This document shows positions 26,276 to 37,310 of a DNA stretch of 64,000 bases, piece by piece. The notes below the pieces were generated by a model, which was given only the letters and a program-made list of their open reading frames with translations, was not told the DNA's origin and did no database searches. The first letter of the stretch is position 1, and every line of letters starts with the position of its first letter. Origin of the DNA: Hemibagrus wyckioides (Eukaryota; Chordata; Actinopteri; Siluriformes; Bagridae). Both the position numbers and the translations under genes were made by a program. The DNA is taken from the NCBI RefSeq assembly GCF_019097595.1, contig NC_080722.1, positions 22,979,130 to 23,043,129 on the forward strand. The letters run 5' to 3'.

Positions 26276-26568
26276 ATTTTTATTATTATTTTTATTATTA
26301 GTAGTAGTAGTAGTACTAGTATGAAATAGATTTAATCTGATGGTATTATTAGTTCCTAACACTTGAATATTTAATGTAAATTTTTGTTTCCTAACAGGAA
26401 AGGGAAATTTTTGTTCTGTACAGTTTGTTCATTTTCCAATTAACATTTTTAGTTGTTTACATTATACTATGTAAAACATTTTATACGATACAAGAGTTTT
26501 ATTGTTCTTCTTCTTATTATTAGTATTCTTATTATTATTATCGTCATTATTATTATTATTATTATTCT
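26276..26568. repeat. ATT and TAG trinucleotide arrays
   Basis: Two impure trinucleotide tracts, 26276-26320 and 26508-26568, in AT-rich DNA. Confidence 0.85.
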
Positions 26569-26574
26569 GCATCA

Positions 26575-26700
26575 GCCATGGTGGTCTTAAGCTGACAGGA
26601 ACAGCCATAGCTGCCGCGCGCTCCTGTCTGAATTTTAATCCTATTAAAGCTAGAGCAGCCATTACAGAGATTTAATACCGACCTTCTCTTTTCATGACTG
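26575..26700. promoter_or_regulatory. Candidate conserved non-coding element
   Basis: Repeat-free block with locally high GC (agctgccgcgcgctcctgtc) next to a homeodomain-type ttttaatcctattaaagc. It borders an (ATT)n microsatellite. No coding evidence. Confidence 0.3.
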
Positions 26701-27198
26701 CTGAGGAATGAAGAGGGTAACAAGGGGAAAAAAGAAAGAAAGTAAGAAATCCCCAGCTGCATGTGGATGTTTTGATATTGGGGGAAATGAAGAAGCAAGA
26801 AATAACACAATGCAGCTATAAACAACATCACTTAAATCATCACAATTTCAATCTATCAAATCTATCAAAAAAGTTATCCTGAAAGAGAACAGTACACACA
26901 CACACACACAAATCTGCCTTAATCCACAGAGAGGAATTTCAAGACTCGTCTCTTTTTACAGTGCAGTAAAATGAGAAATAAATGTATATAGCTGAAATAC
27001 CAGCCATGCCATGTCAACAAATCTGCCCCAGAGAACACTGATCTTTTTGTATAAAGTGTCTTGCTGCCTCATTTTTGTAAAACCTTGCGTATTCTGCTAG
27101 TGCTGATCTAGGTTACTAAAGCTAACATGCTGTGAGGAGATGTAATGAAATGTCAGAGGTGCCGAGGATGTTTTACAAAAGTAACAGGTTTAAAATAA

Positions 27199-27311
27199 GT
27201 CCCTTCAGGAGAAATGAACACAAAATCAAGCACAAAATGAGTACATTTTAAATCACGTGCTCCTTCATCATGGAGTTTGCTTGATTTTGTGTTCATTTAT
27301 CCTGAAGGGAC
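27199..27311. repeat. Hairpin with 34-bp arms
   Basis: The arm at 27199-27232 (gtcccttcaggagaaatgaa, then cacaaaatcaagca) is the inverse of 27278-27311 with one or two mismatches. The loop is about 45 bases. It could be a tiny MITE or the footprint of a transcribed hairpin. Confidence 0.85.
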
Positions 27312-27554
27312 AGATTTGGGTGTGGTATCATCACGACACATGTTCAGCCAAAGCCTGCTTCGATTCACATGCATCAGACATAAATACCACTCTCACAGAA
27401 AGTCATTACATCTGAGTCTTCGCTGGCTGGAGCTCAAAAGGAGAATCCTGTGCTCGCAGTTTCGCTAATTCAAGTGGATTTCCACAAAAAAGCACAAAAA
27501 AATGCAAGCTCAAAAAAATATATTTTATGCCCCTATAAGCATAAAAATTAAATA

Positions 27555-27700
27555 GTCAAAGTCAAAGAAGTTTTATTGTCACTTCAACTATATATAGCTG
27601 ATGCAGTACACTGTGCAATGAAACAACGTTCCTCCTAGACCAGAGATGCTACACACAACAAAGACAAAGTACAGTGACGCAGACAAACAGAGCTAAACAT
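27555..27700. repeat. LINE 3'-UTR-like fragment
   Basis: tcaaagaagttttattgtca followed by tatatatagctgatgcagta is the common 3' region of a fish LINE family. No ORF attached. Confidence 0.55.
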
Positions 27701-28572
27701 AGAGATAAAAGAATTAAGTAAAAAAAACAGTAAACAGTAAACAAATAATTAAGTAAAAAAAAAATAATAATAATAATAAATATAAATTGAATTAATTAAT
27801 TACGAGTGATTATAATACGCATCAGCAGAAACAGAGGTTGTTTTTTTCATGTCCGTTTCACAGATTATTTAAATATACACATGTAAAGGTATGTGAGTTT
27901 CTTCCACAAGATAAAAACAAGGTACTACTTGAAGGGTCAGCGTCCAGCTGAGTGGCTAATGAGCAGTCCTCAGATTTGCCACACTTACGTGCACTCTATA
28001 AATGTGTGTGTTTGCATTTCTTTTCTGCTGCCGTCTCCTGCCACAACACTACACAAACATATCAAAATTACATACAGTTCAGCATTCCTCTCCTTCATCT
28101 TCCTCAGTTTTGGAGGAAAAGGAGAATGCGTGCATTGATTGGATTTAATGCCGGCAACTCTATGAGGAGTCTTACCATTACCAGTCTTACCAGGATATTT
28201 TACCATTCAGAGTGCTCCAAGATGCCATTAAAATATTCTAACTAAAAGTGTTCCTTTAAAACGTTCTCATTTAAGATTTCTCATCAAACTGCTGAGAGGA
28301 TGTTTCACTACAGAATTTCTAAATCAAGAGGAAGAGCAGTATCCCATGACCTGGTTGCCGAGGATGACATGTTTCACAAGTGAGTATCATGGGTCTTTCC
28401 CTAGTTCGTTAAAATAACAAAACAAATTGAAGGCACATAAAAGACACAGCGGTGCAACGAGTTATAGTCATTTAATCGACAAGAAAAAAATAGTGTATGA
28501 CAAAGAGACAAGCTGAAAATTTGGGGAAAATATGGAAATGGAAGTTGGAAGTGGTCAATATGTGATTATTTG

Positions 28573-28576
<4 letters not shown>

Positions 28577-28606
<30 letters not shown>
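28577..28606. repeat. (TTA)n microsatellite
   Basis: About ten units; it causes short poly-Leu and poly-Ile frames. Confidence 0.95.
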
Positions 28607-28607
<1 letters not shown>

Positions 28608-29059
28608 GTGTTATAGAAGTGACAGAAGGTATTGTATATGCATGTTTATACTTAGTTTTGGTTATATTGTTCTCTCTTTCTTACGCAGGGACAGGGTCAT
28701 GTTTTTTGCACTAAATTTGTCTAATAAAGAATTTAAAAAAAAAATGAAACCCTGTATGAAGCAGACTGCACTGTAGCGTCTTCATGACCTTTAGTATTTA
28801 AAAGCAAACATTTCACTGCTGCTGTTTCCATGCAGTCATTCAGGAACTTTCATCATCTTCTTATTGTTATTATTGTAATATGACGCAATACAGTTACTGT
28901 GAAAACATCATCAGTCTGCTGCCATCATCACTAGCAACAACTGAGCTGAATTTTAGAAGAGGGCATTTTATTTTATGTTATTTTCAGGACATAAACAATC
29001 ATTAATCAACACAATACATATTTCCAGCTTGCTGACGTTAACAATCAAACACACAAATC

Positions 29060-29310
29060 TGACTGCACTGTGGACATCCAGCAGCGGCCATTTAGGGCTG
29101 TGTGGAATTTGTTTTTAGAGATTTGTCGGGTCGACTGCTCCGTTTTTCAGCTTCTCTCAGGTTTAGCAGCTGCTTTGGTGCCGAAAAAACTCTTAATATT
29201 CATGTGTCCATTAATGAGAGGTGTTTCTCCCAAAACAGCCAGTTAGGAGCTATTATTAGCCTTAAGAGGTATCTGTAAACAAGGCCAATGATTTATAGAA
29301 GGCAGATTGT
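29060..29310. promoter_or_regulatory. Candidate conserved non-coding element
   Basis: Repeat-free, compositionally balanced block in otherwise AT-rich DNA, with homeodomain-like (attaatgag) and Fox/Sox-like (gtaaacaaggccaatga) motifs. No open frame or splice signals. The call rests on appearance and location downstream of slc39a11; conservation was not tested. Confidence 0.3.
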
Positions 29311-29480
29311 TAAGGAAGAAAAAGATACTGAACATCACTGAATAATGATACGCTACCGCTGAAAGACATTTCAGACAGAAATGAATGCATGTAGACTACA
29401 GATTTATGCAGGGAATAAATTATTTACTACTAGCACTATATTTATATTCATACCACTCTATTTACTACTACTAGAGTAAC

Positions 29481-29507
29481 AATAATAATAATAATAATAA
29501 TAACAAC

Positions 29508-29552
<45 letters not shown>
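29481..29552. repeat. (ATA)n microsatellite
   Basis: About 24 trinucleotide units with an aacaaca interruption. Confidence 0.95.
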
Positions 29553-29699
29553 CACACAGACACAGAAACAGAACAGAGTATGGCTCCTGGTCCTGCTCCA
29601 GCATGGGTTTATAGAAGGAACACTCCTGCCATCTAGTGGGCAGAACAGATGTGGCAGTTTCTACACAATCACAGGGTACAGTATTGAGCAGCTCATCAA

Positions 29700-29765
29700 T
29701 TCAGTTTGATTTGTGTTGCATTTTTAACAGTGAACATTGTCTCAAAGCAGCATTACAGAAATATA
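29700..29765 (+). repeat. Short dispersed-repeat fragment
   Basis: The gtgaacattgtctcaaagca block with cattacagaaatataac matches the start of the repeat at 18.66 kb. Confidence 0.45.
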
Positions 29766-29844
29766 ACAATTCAGAATAAAAAATGACAGTTTGAAAATGA
29801 CGTATATTTATCTCTAACTTATCTCTACACCTCTTTGTAGTATA

Positions 29845-31165
29845 CAGTGCTCAGCGTAAATGAGTACACCCCCTTTGAAAAGTAACATTTTAAGCAGTAT
29901 CTCAATGAACACAAAAGCAATCTCCAAAATGTTGACAAGTCTAAGTTTTATATAACATCTGTTTAACTTATAACATGAAAGTAAGGTTAATAATATAACT
30001 TGGAGAACAGAATTTTCAGTTTTACTCAAATTAGGGTGATGCAAAAATGAGTACACCCCACTGAAAGTCTCTGGAGCAAAGCTAAATTTTGGACTACAAA
30101 TGTCTAATTTAACAAGAATTCAACCACAGGTGAGTCTAATTATTCATTACACAGGTGTCCAGCAGATAGTTGAATATAAAAGGGTGTTATTAAAGAAAAC
30201 CCCTCCCCATTTCCCCTGTCATCAATGGCACCACATGGAATAGAAATGTCACAAGACCTGAGAAAGAAAATCATTTCTTTACACCAGAAAGGTGAAGGCT
30301 ACAAGAAAATCAGCAAAGCTTTATTTATCAGTCAGAATACTGTAGCAAAAGTGGTACAAAAATTAAATAAAGATGGAACTGCAACCATCTCACAGAGACA
30401 TCCAGGTCGTTCACGGAAGTTAACACCTCGACAGAAGTGTCTTCTGATGAGAAGGGTTGAAGAAAATCAGCATGCAAGTTCACTGCAGTTATCTAAAGAA
30501 GTAGAAAGCCAAACTGGGGTGAGAGTTTCCCTGACACAATACGGCGTACACTGCAGAGGAATGGCATGCATGGGTGCCGTCCATGAAAGAAGCCTCTCCT
30601 AAAGCCCAGGCACAAAAAAAGCCTTTCTAGAGTTTGCCAGGGCCAATTCTGAAAAAGATGAAGACTACTGGGACTCTATACTCTGGAGTGATGAGACCAA
30701 GATAAATGTTTTTGGAACTGATGGCCTCAAAACTTTATGGTGTTGCAAAGGTGAGGAATATAAAGAAAAATGCATGGTGCCTACAGTGAAACATGGTGGT
30801 GGCAGTGTCCTTATGAGGGGCTGCATGAGTGCTGCTGGTGTCATTTCACTGATGGCATCATGAATTCACAGATCTACTGCTCTATACTAAAAGAGAGGAT
30901 GCTACCATCACTCCGTGCCCTTGGTCGTCGTGCACTTTTCCAACATGACAATGATCATAAACACACATCTAAGGCCACTGTTGGATTTCTGAAGAAGAAC
31001 AGGGTGAATGTGAGTCACTGGACAAGTATGTCTCCTGATCTGAACCCAATCAAACATCTATGAGGAATTCTGAAGAGAGAAGTTGAGCATCACTCTCCAT
31101 CCAGCATCCAGTCTCTAAAAGAGGTCATTATTGAAGAATGGAAAAAGATAGATGTTGCAAAATGT
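29845..31165 (+). mobile_element. IR-DR type Tc1 transposon, right end lost
   Basis: The left terminal repeat begins cagtgctcagcgtaaatgag after a TA. A related direct-repeat motif (caaaaatgagtacacccc) recurs about 190 bases inside, the layout of IR-DR Tc1 elements such as those of salmonids. A broken transposase gene follows. After about 31165 the expected right end is missing. Confidence 0.85.
30225..31165 (+). pseudogene. Tc1 transposase pseudogene
   Basis: The first 125 codons carry the paired helix-turn-helix region (SQDLRKKIISLHQKGEGYKK, then PGRSRKLTPRQK). A frameshift and stop at about 30600 follow. Further on come the first catalytic block (ILWSDETKINVFGTDG near 30690-30725) and, in another frame, LFQHDNDHKHTSKATVGFL with the second catalytic Asp. 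The third block reads SPDLNPIKHL and then stops: the catalytic Glu is Lys and the following Trp codon is TGA. It cannot encode an active enzyme. Confidence 0.9.
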
Positions 31166-31839
31166 CCCTTAAACGGGACAGCAATAAAATGTCAGAAAAC
31201 ACAACAATCTTATTATTCAGATAAAAGTCTAACTCCTAATATTTAATGTTAACACAGTTGATTAAAGTCGGCTAACAAATGTATGTTGTGTCAAAAAGGA
31301 GGCCAACTGTCTCTGATTCTGAAAACCCCTGACATATAGGACTCTTTAGAATATTATTCCATACCCAAGACCTACAAAAGCCTTAAATTAAATCATCCTA
31401 AAGATTTAGATCTAAATAAAATCTAAACTGTTAAAGCACTAAGACATTACAGTCTGAACCTCATGACTTTCTATTATTCAACTAATGCAGTATTTAAGTT
31501 AAAATACAGACATGACTTAGGTGAACAATGGACCAGAACAGACTCCATCATTCAGCTGTTCTGTCTATTGATAAAGGAATTCTCAGCACTAGAAATACTA
31601 GTATGATAATTGACCGTTTTGCTCAAGGCTCGGAGATACTCTCTCATGATTCCACCCCCAAAAAAATAGTATAGAAAAGTCATCAAGAGCATGAAGTAGA
31701 CAAGATACAACCAGTAAGATAGCTGAGAGAATGAGAGATGAGAGAACGATAAGCGAAGAGAAGCTGTAAGAAATAAAAAAATAAACAAAGAATAATTCAT
31801 ACAGTAGTGGCAGCATAAATCAGGAATGAAATAACAGGT

Positions 31840-32212
31840 TGTCACAAGGCAGCCTGGGCATGAACACCAGAGGGAGCCCTCGCCTGAGTATTAACCATCT
31901 CTGCCCTACTTCCGGTACAGAGGGGTATTTAAGCAGCGCGCCATCTTCACTCCAGTGTGAAGCATTGTTTCCGTTTAGCGTGACTTGCCAAGCCTTTATT
32001 CTATTCTCCTTAGCTACATTGTGTATGACCTTGCCTGTTTATTCTCTCTTCTACAAGTTTTGGATTTGCGTTTTTGTCTTGTTTGCCTAGCGTTAGTCTT
32101 TCTGGTATTTTGACCCTTTGCTTTAATTTTCCTGACCTCGACCTCCTGCCTTCTGTTATTCAATAAATCTGCTTATGGATTCTAATACACCGGCGCCTGA
32201 CGATTCCTTACA
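31840..32212 (+). repeat. 5' LTR of the gypsy element
   Basis: Promoter-like tatttaag at 31926-31933, a probable transcript start about 25 bases further, and an AATAAA at 32162-32167. The Gag start codon (32175) lies inside this LTR. Confidence 0.93.
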
Positions 32213-33106
32213 GAATGCTTCACCTGAGATGAATCCAGCAGATATGCAAGCGGCGTTGTGGCGACAGCGAGTCCTCATCCATGCGTACCAAGAGGAAGTC
32301 AACTCTCTGCGAGCCGCGAACCAACAGCTCCAGCAACAGCCACGAGACCAAGCAGCCGCCGCTGCACCTGCATTCTATGCGCGCAGCAAACTTCCCCGTT
32401 TCGCCCTGCCGGAAAAGTTTGACGGATCCGCCGATCACTGCCGGGGATTTCTGCGTCAATGTGACAACTACTTTGCTCATCAGCCAGAGGCATACGGCGA
32501 CGAGAGAACCAGGTGCGCGTTTATTCTATCCCTGCTTACTGGAAGAGCGCTAGACTGATCCTCCGATCCTCAAGTCAAAACATCCGCTGATTATTTCGCA
32601 AACTTAATTAAGGAGGTGTTCGAATACCCGGCTGGAGGCAAGAATGTTTCTGTACAGCTGCTGGAGTTGCGCCAGGGAACGGATGCGGCAGCGGATTACA
32701 CCATTAAATTCCGCACACTAGCCGCGCAGTCTGGATGGAATGCGATAGCTCTCATGGCGGTGTTCCGTGAAGGACTTAACCCGGAGTTACAAGCTGAAAT
32801 AGCATGCCGCGACACCAACGTGACGCTAGCTCAATACATCTCTACAGCCATTCGCCTAGACAACCTGCGACGCCAACACAAACCCACAGCCACCGCCCAC
32901 ATGTCATGCCGCGCCGCATGATGGAGGCCCAACCACACACAGCGGATCTCTCTGAACCCATGCAACTGGGAAGGGCTCGAGTTACAGTGGAAGAGCGGGA
33001 ACGACGCACAAGGCTCAACCTCTGCTTCTACTGCGGGAAACCAGGCCACAGAGTGTTCCGTTGCCCAGAAAAACCAGCCACGTCGCAGGTAGAGAACATA
33101 GAATGA
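32175..33106 (+). pseudogene. Gag of the gypsy element, broken
   Basis: Starts MDSNTPAPDDSLQNASPEMN in the LTR. A coil-like segment follows (about residues 40-62), then a capsid-like region (LPRFALPEKFDGSADHCRGF, then QCDNYFAHQPEAYGDERTRC). A TGA at 32556-32558 interrupts it where related proteins have Trp; the same frame resumes ([20 protein letters not shown]). A frameshift near 32905 moves the end into another frame, which carries an intact CX2CX4HX4C zinc knuckle ([14 protein letters not shown]), the nucleic-acid-binding part of the nucleocapsid. Confidence 0.85.
32214..32223 (+). other. Probable self-priming primer-binding site
   Basis: Immediately after the LTR, aatgcttcac is the exact reverse complement of gtgaagcatt at 31957-31966, which should lie at the very 5' end of the element's RNA. 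This is the arrangement of Tf1/sushi elements, which prime reverse transcription with a piece of their own RNA rather than a tRNA. Confidence 0.7.
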
Positions 33107-33133
33107 TTTTCCAAGGTTTCTCTTCCTGCTCTC

Positions 33134-35245
33134 TTGCTTCTCGCTAACTCTCAGTTCTCTGTCACAGCGCTAATTGACTTGTTTGTCAACCTCTATACCT
33201 CGTCGCTGAAAGGAAACCCACGGAGCTTAAGATGGACTGATCAAGCCAGGACGGCCTTCAATAGGCTCAAGCAGAGCTTCTCCTCCGCCCCCATACTCCG
33301 ACATCCACGACCTGACCTGCCTTTCACCGTGGAGGTGGACGCCTCTAACTGCGGAGTAGGAGCAGTTCTTTCTCAACGCCAGCCAGAGTCAGGCAAACTG
33401 CACCCATGTGCCGCCTTCTCCCGCAAACTCACACCAGCGGAGATGAATTATGATGTGGGCAACAAGGAACTGCTAGCCATGAAGTCTGCCTTGGAGGAAT
33501 GGAGGCATTGGTTGGAGGGGGCCATTCACCCATTTCTCATTCTCACAGATCACCGGAACCTTGCGTATCTTCGTGAAGCTAAACACCTGAACTCACGCTA
33601 AGCCAGGTGGGCCCTGTTCTTCTCTCGATTCAAGTTCACAGTCACCTATCGTCCGGGGTCCAAGAACAGTAAAGCTGACGCGCTCTCCAGAATCCATGAG
33701 GTCAGCGAGTCTCCCTCACACCCAGACACCATCCTCCCACCTTCTGTTCTCGTAGTCCCCATACGTTGGGATTTCATGAAGGAGTTCAAACAGGTCTACA
33801 CTTCAGAGGCACCACCTCCAAACTGTCCTCCTTCCAAGCGTTTCGTGCCCACAGCTCTCCGTCAGAGACTAATCAGGTGGACCCATGAAAGCCCCAGTAC
33901 AGGCCACCCAGGTATACACCGTACGACCCGGTTGCTACGTCAAACCTTTTGGTGGCCTTCTCTGAACCAGGATGTGGAGGGGTTTGTACGCTCATGCTCC
34001 GTTTGTGCCCAGTCTCGGACCGGCCGCCACTTGCCGGAGGGCCTGTTGGAACCTTTACCTATCCCACGCCGTCCCTGGTCTCATATATCCATAGACTTCC
34101 TCACCGACCTCCCCAATTCACAGGGTTTCACAACCATCTTAGTAGTCATTGACCGGTTCCGGTGTAAACTCATCCCCCTGAAAGGCCTACCTACATCCAT
34201 GGAAACCGCCGTAGCCATCTTTCAGAATGTGTTCCATAATTTTAGCCTCCCGGAGGACATAGTGTCAGACCGCGGCACCCAGTTTACCTCCAGAGTCTGG
34301 CAGGAGTTCTGCAAACAGTTGGGGATCAAGGTTAGTCTAAGCTCTGGATATCATCCCCAATCCAACGGTCAAGCCGAACGCCTGAATCAAGAGCTGGGAA
34401 GGTTCCTGAGAACTTACTGTAGCAAAGAACAACACAGGTGGAGCGAGTTCCTCCCATGGGCCGAGTATGCCCAGAACTCTTTGACTCATTCCTCCACGGG
34501 ACTAACGCCGTTCCAATGTGTATTAGGCTACCAACCTCCGCTGTTCCCTTGGTCTGGAGAGCCCTCCGACGTCCCCGCGGTGGATGAGTGGTCCAAACGT
34601 AGCCAGGAGACCTGGGAAAGAGCCCATGTTCGCCTACAGAGGGCGATTCGACGGCAGGTCATTCAAGCTAACCGCAGACGTCAGCCTCACCCGACATACC
34701 AGGTGGGGCAAAAGGTTTGGTTGTCCATGCAGAACCTGAAACTAAAACTACCCTGCCGTAAACTCAGCCTGAAATTCATAGACCCTTTCAAAATTGTTCG
34801 CCAAATAAATCCGGTCTCTTATCGCCTTGAACTGCCCACCTCTTATCGCATCTCGCCCACATTTCATGTGTCTCTACTCAAGCCTTATCACGGACCTCAG
34901 ACTACGAACCCCAACACTCTCGAACCGCCCCCTCCCCTGGACGTAGACGGCTCCCTCGCCTACCGAGTTAACACCATCCTGAACTCACGTCGCCAGGGCA
35001 GTCGCCTCCAATACTTGGTGGACTGGGAGGGGTACGGACCCGAGGAGCGCTGCTGGGTCAATGCTCGCGACATCCTGGACCCGGCACTCATAGAGGAGTT
35101 TCACCTAAACTTTCCCCACAGACCTGCTCCTCGCCCTAGGGGGCGCCCTCGACGACGAACACCTGGAGGTGTTTCTAGACGGGGGGGTTCTGTCACAAGG
35201 CAGCCTGGGCGTGAACACCAGAGGGAGCCCTTGCCTGAGTATTAA
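33134..35245 (+). pseudogene. Pol remnant: RNase H, integrase and chromodomain
   Basis: The frame starts in what should be protease (QFSVTALID, the start of the active-site strand) and jumps in frame near 33178 to the very end of reverse transcriptase ([19 protein letters not shown]). Protease and the reverse transcriptase palm are missing. RNase H follows ([16 protein letters not shown]), a TAA stop at 33599-33601 where related proteins have Gln, then an open integrase of about 540 codons: zinc-binding HHCC (GHPGIH, CSVC), the DDE core ([31 protein letters not shown]), a GPY/F-like module and a C-terminal chromodomain ([17 protein letters not shown]). The chromodomain is expected to steer integration to histone marks. 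The frame runs 55 bases into the 3' LTR. Confidence 0.92.
35180..35190 (+). other. Polypurine tract of the gypsy element
   Basis: acgggggggttc directly before the 3' LTR; a G-run at this place normally primes plus-strand synthesis. Confidence 0.7.
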
Positions 35246-35563
35246 CCATCTCTTCCCTACTTCCGGTACAGAGGGGTATTTAAGCAGCGCGCCACCTTCA
35301 CTCCAGTGTGAAGCATTGTTTCCGTTTAGCGTGACTTGCCAAGCCTTTATTCTATTCTCCTTAGCTACATTGTGTATGACCTTGCCTGTTTATTCTCTCT
35401 ACTACGAGTTTCGGATTTGCGTTTTTGTCTTGTTTGCCTAATGTTAGTCTTTCTGGTATTTTGACCCTTTGCTTTCGTTTTCCTGACCTCGATTTCCTGC
35501 CTTCTGTTATTCAATAAATCTGCTTATGGATTCTAATACACCGGCGCCTGACAATTCCTTACA
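35191..35563 (+). repeat. 3' LTR of the gypsy element
   Basis: Same length as the 5' LTR, 14 differences by eye. It ends cttaca before the target duplication caggt. Confidence 0.93.
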
Positions 35564-35870
35564 CAGGTGCATGTATAATATAGATTATTGTAAAATACTA
35601 CTAATAATAAAGGATCTGCACAGCACAGCTTCACACACAAGCAGTAAAAGAGATAATATTGCATGGTATACCTGTGTGAGAGAAAATGTAATGAATTTAA
35701 TGAACTCCTTTTTTAGTAGCAATACTCTGAAATGATGGGAGGAGTCAGAAAAAAGATTGAATTAAATTTTCTAAAGTTGCATACTGTTTGTGTTAATTTG
35801 TGTTTATTATTAAACAATATTACATAAAAATGCCCTTACAAAACTTGTTATTCTTGCTTACCCCCTCTCC

Positions 35871-35936
35871 TCAATTAGCCCCGGATGTTTTGGGCTCAGC
35901 CCCTGATGTTTTCAAATCCTAGATACGCCCCTGCAC
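35871..35936. mobile_element. hAT-like transposon end
   Basis: The inverse of the right edge reads caggggcgtatctaggattt, closely similar to the hAT MITE terminus at 46838. The matching left end is not identified, so the element's extent is unknown. Confidence 0.45.
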
Positions 35937-36294
35937 ACCACTATCACACGCTTCACACTCCCTCAGCACAAACCTTTATACACTACAACCCAATTCCACA
36001 CAACAAAATGGAAAAAAATATTTCCTCAGTATGAGATTATTATACAATAAATACACACTTAAAACTGTTAATAAAATTTTCAGTCATGTCTTAGGTTTTT
36101 GGCATTTTTTACTCTTTTTTTACAACACTGGAAATAAATGCTTGAAATAAGCGGACTTATCTGAGCAATCTCATAAAGAGGATAATGATTCGACCCGCTC
36201 GGCTCTCCGGACCTGCCTGATCCATCCTCACTTCAGGTTGGATGATGGCTTCACGTGGACACTCTGGAGATACACTACATTGTTACACTACATA

Positions 36295-36903
36295 CACTAC
36301 AAAAGTTTTTGGGGCACCCTCCAAATAATTGAATTCATGTGTTCCAAACACTTCCATGGCCACAGGTGTATAAAATCAAGCACCTATATGCAGACTGCTT
36401 CTACAAACATTTGTGAAAGATTGGGTCGCTCTTAGGAGCTCAATGAATTCAAGCGTGGTATCATGATAGGTTGCCACCTGTGCAATAAGTCATTTGTGAA
36501 AATTCCTCACTACTAAATATTCCACGGTCAACTGTTAGTGGTATTATAACAAAGTGGAAGAAATTGAGAACAGCAACTCAGTCCACAAAGTAGGCCACGT
36601 AAAATCACACAGGGGGTCATCGCATGCTGAGGTACACAGTCTACAGAAGTCGGCAACTTGTACAGTCAATCACTACAGACCTCCAAACCTTGTGTGGCCT
36701 TCAGATTAGCTCAAGAACAGTGTGTAGAGAGCTTCATGGAATGGGTTTTCATGGCCAAGAAGCTGCATCCAAGTCATCACCAAGTGCAATGCAAAACGTA
36801 AATCACGCCACCACTGGACTCTAGAGCAGTGGAGACGTGTTCTCTGGAGTGACCAATGACGCTTCTCTGTCTGACAATCCGATGGACGAGTCTGGGTTTA
36901 TTG
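36295..36903 (+). pseudogene. Truncated relic of a Tc1 family close to the intact copy
   Basis: From the inverted-repeat end through a tgtataaaatcaagcacct block to a transposase stretch ([20 protein letters not shown], then HGMGFHGQEAAS), it follows the intact element at 38.2 kb almost block for block but with many substitutions and small indels. It breaks off just after the first catalytic region, near gacgagtctgggttt. It is an old 5' half. Confidence 0.85.
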
Positions 36904-37079
36904 GTTTGATTTATAATCATTCTCTCTGATGTCTCCTAGATGATGTTTGGGTCCCTTTTGGTTTCTTCCTCATCTTGTATTTTATTTCATTTAATTTACA
37001 TTTCATTGCACATGTTCTCTTTTTCGGCGCTAAGTGTCCTGTTTTTCTGTGTTGTCTTTTTGTACTTATTGTTTGTTTG

Positions 37080-37310
37080 TTTTTTTTAACTGTCTTGTCG
37101 TTGCTCTGTTTGCACCCAGCTGCACACTTTGCACTTTATGTGGCTTGGACAAACTTCAGTCCTAGCTCTGTGTTGTTTTTTGTGTTTGAACTTTATGTTG
37201 TATGTTTATGTAGCACCAGGTCCTGGAGAAACATTATTTCATTTCACTATGTACTGCGTCAGATATATGTGGTTGAAATGACAATAAAGCTTCTTGAATC
37301 TTGAAGTACC
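37080..37310 (+). repeat. LINE 3' untranslated tail
   Basis: T-rich segment ending ttgaaatgacaataaagctt then cttgaatcttgaa, the common 3' end of a fish LINE family. No ORF is attached. Confidence 0.55.

Larger units (their letters stand above)
31840..35563 (+). mobile_element. Ty3/gypsy sushi-type LTR retrotransposon, internally deleted
   Basis: 3,724-bp element flanked by a 5-bp target duplication (caggt at 31835-31839 and 35564-35568). Two 373-bp LTRs begin with tg and end with ca, and by eye differ at 14 positions (about 3.8 percent). The internal region encodes Gag with a zinc knuckle, RNase H, integrase and a C-terminal chromodomain, which places it with chromoviruses of the sushi group. 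Protease and most of reverse transcriptase are deleted, and two stops plus a frameshift interrupt the frames. The copy therefore cannot move by itself. Confidence 0.95.

Noticed and set aside
32220..33049. Minus-strand and alternative frames within the gypsy gag region
   Set aside because: Shadows of Gag; no independent support.
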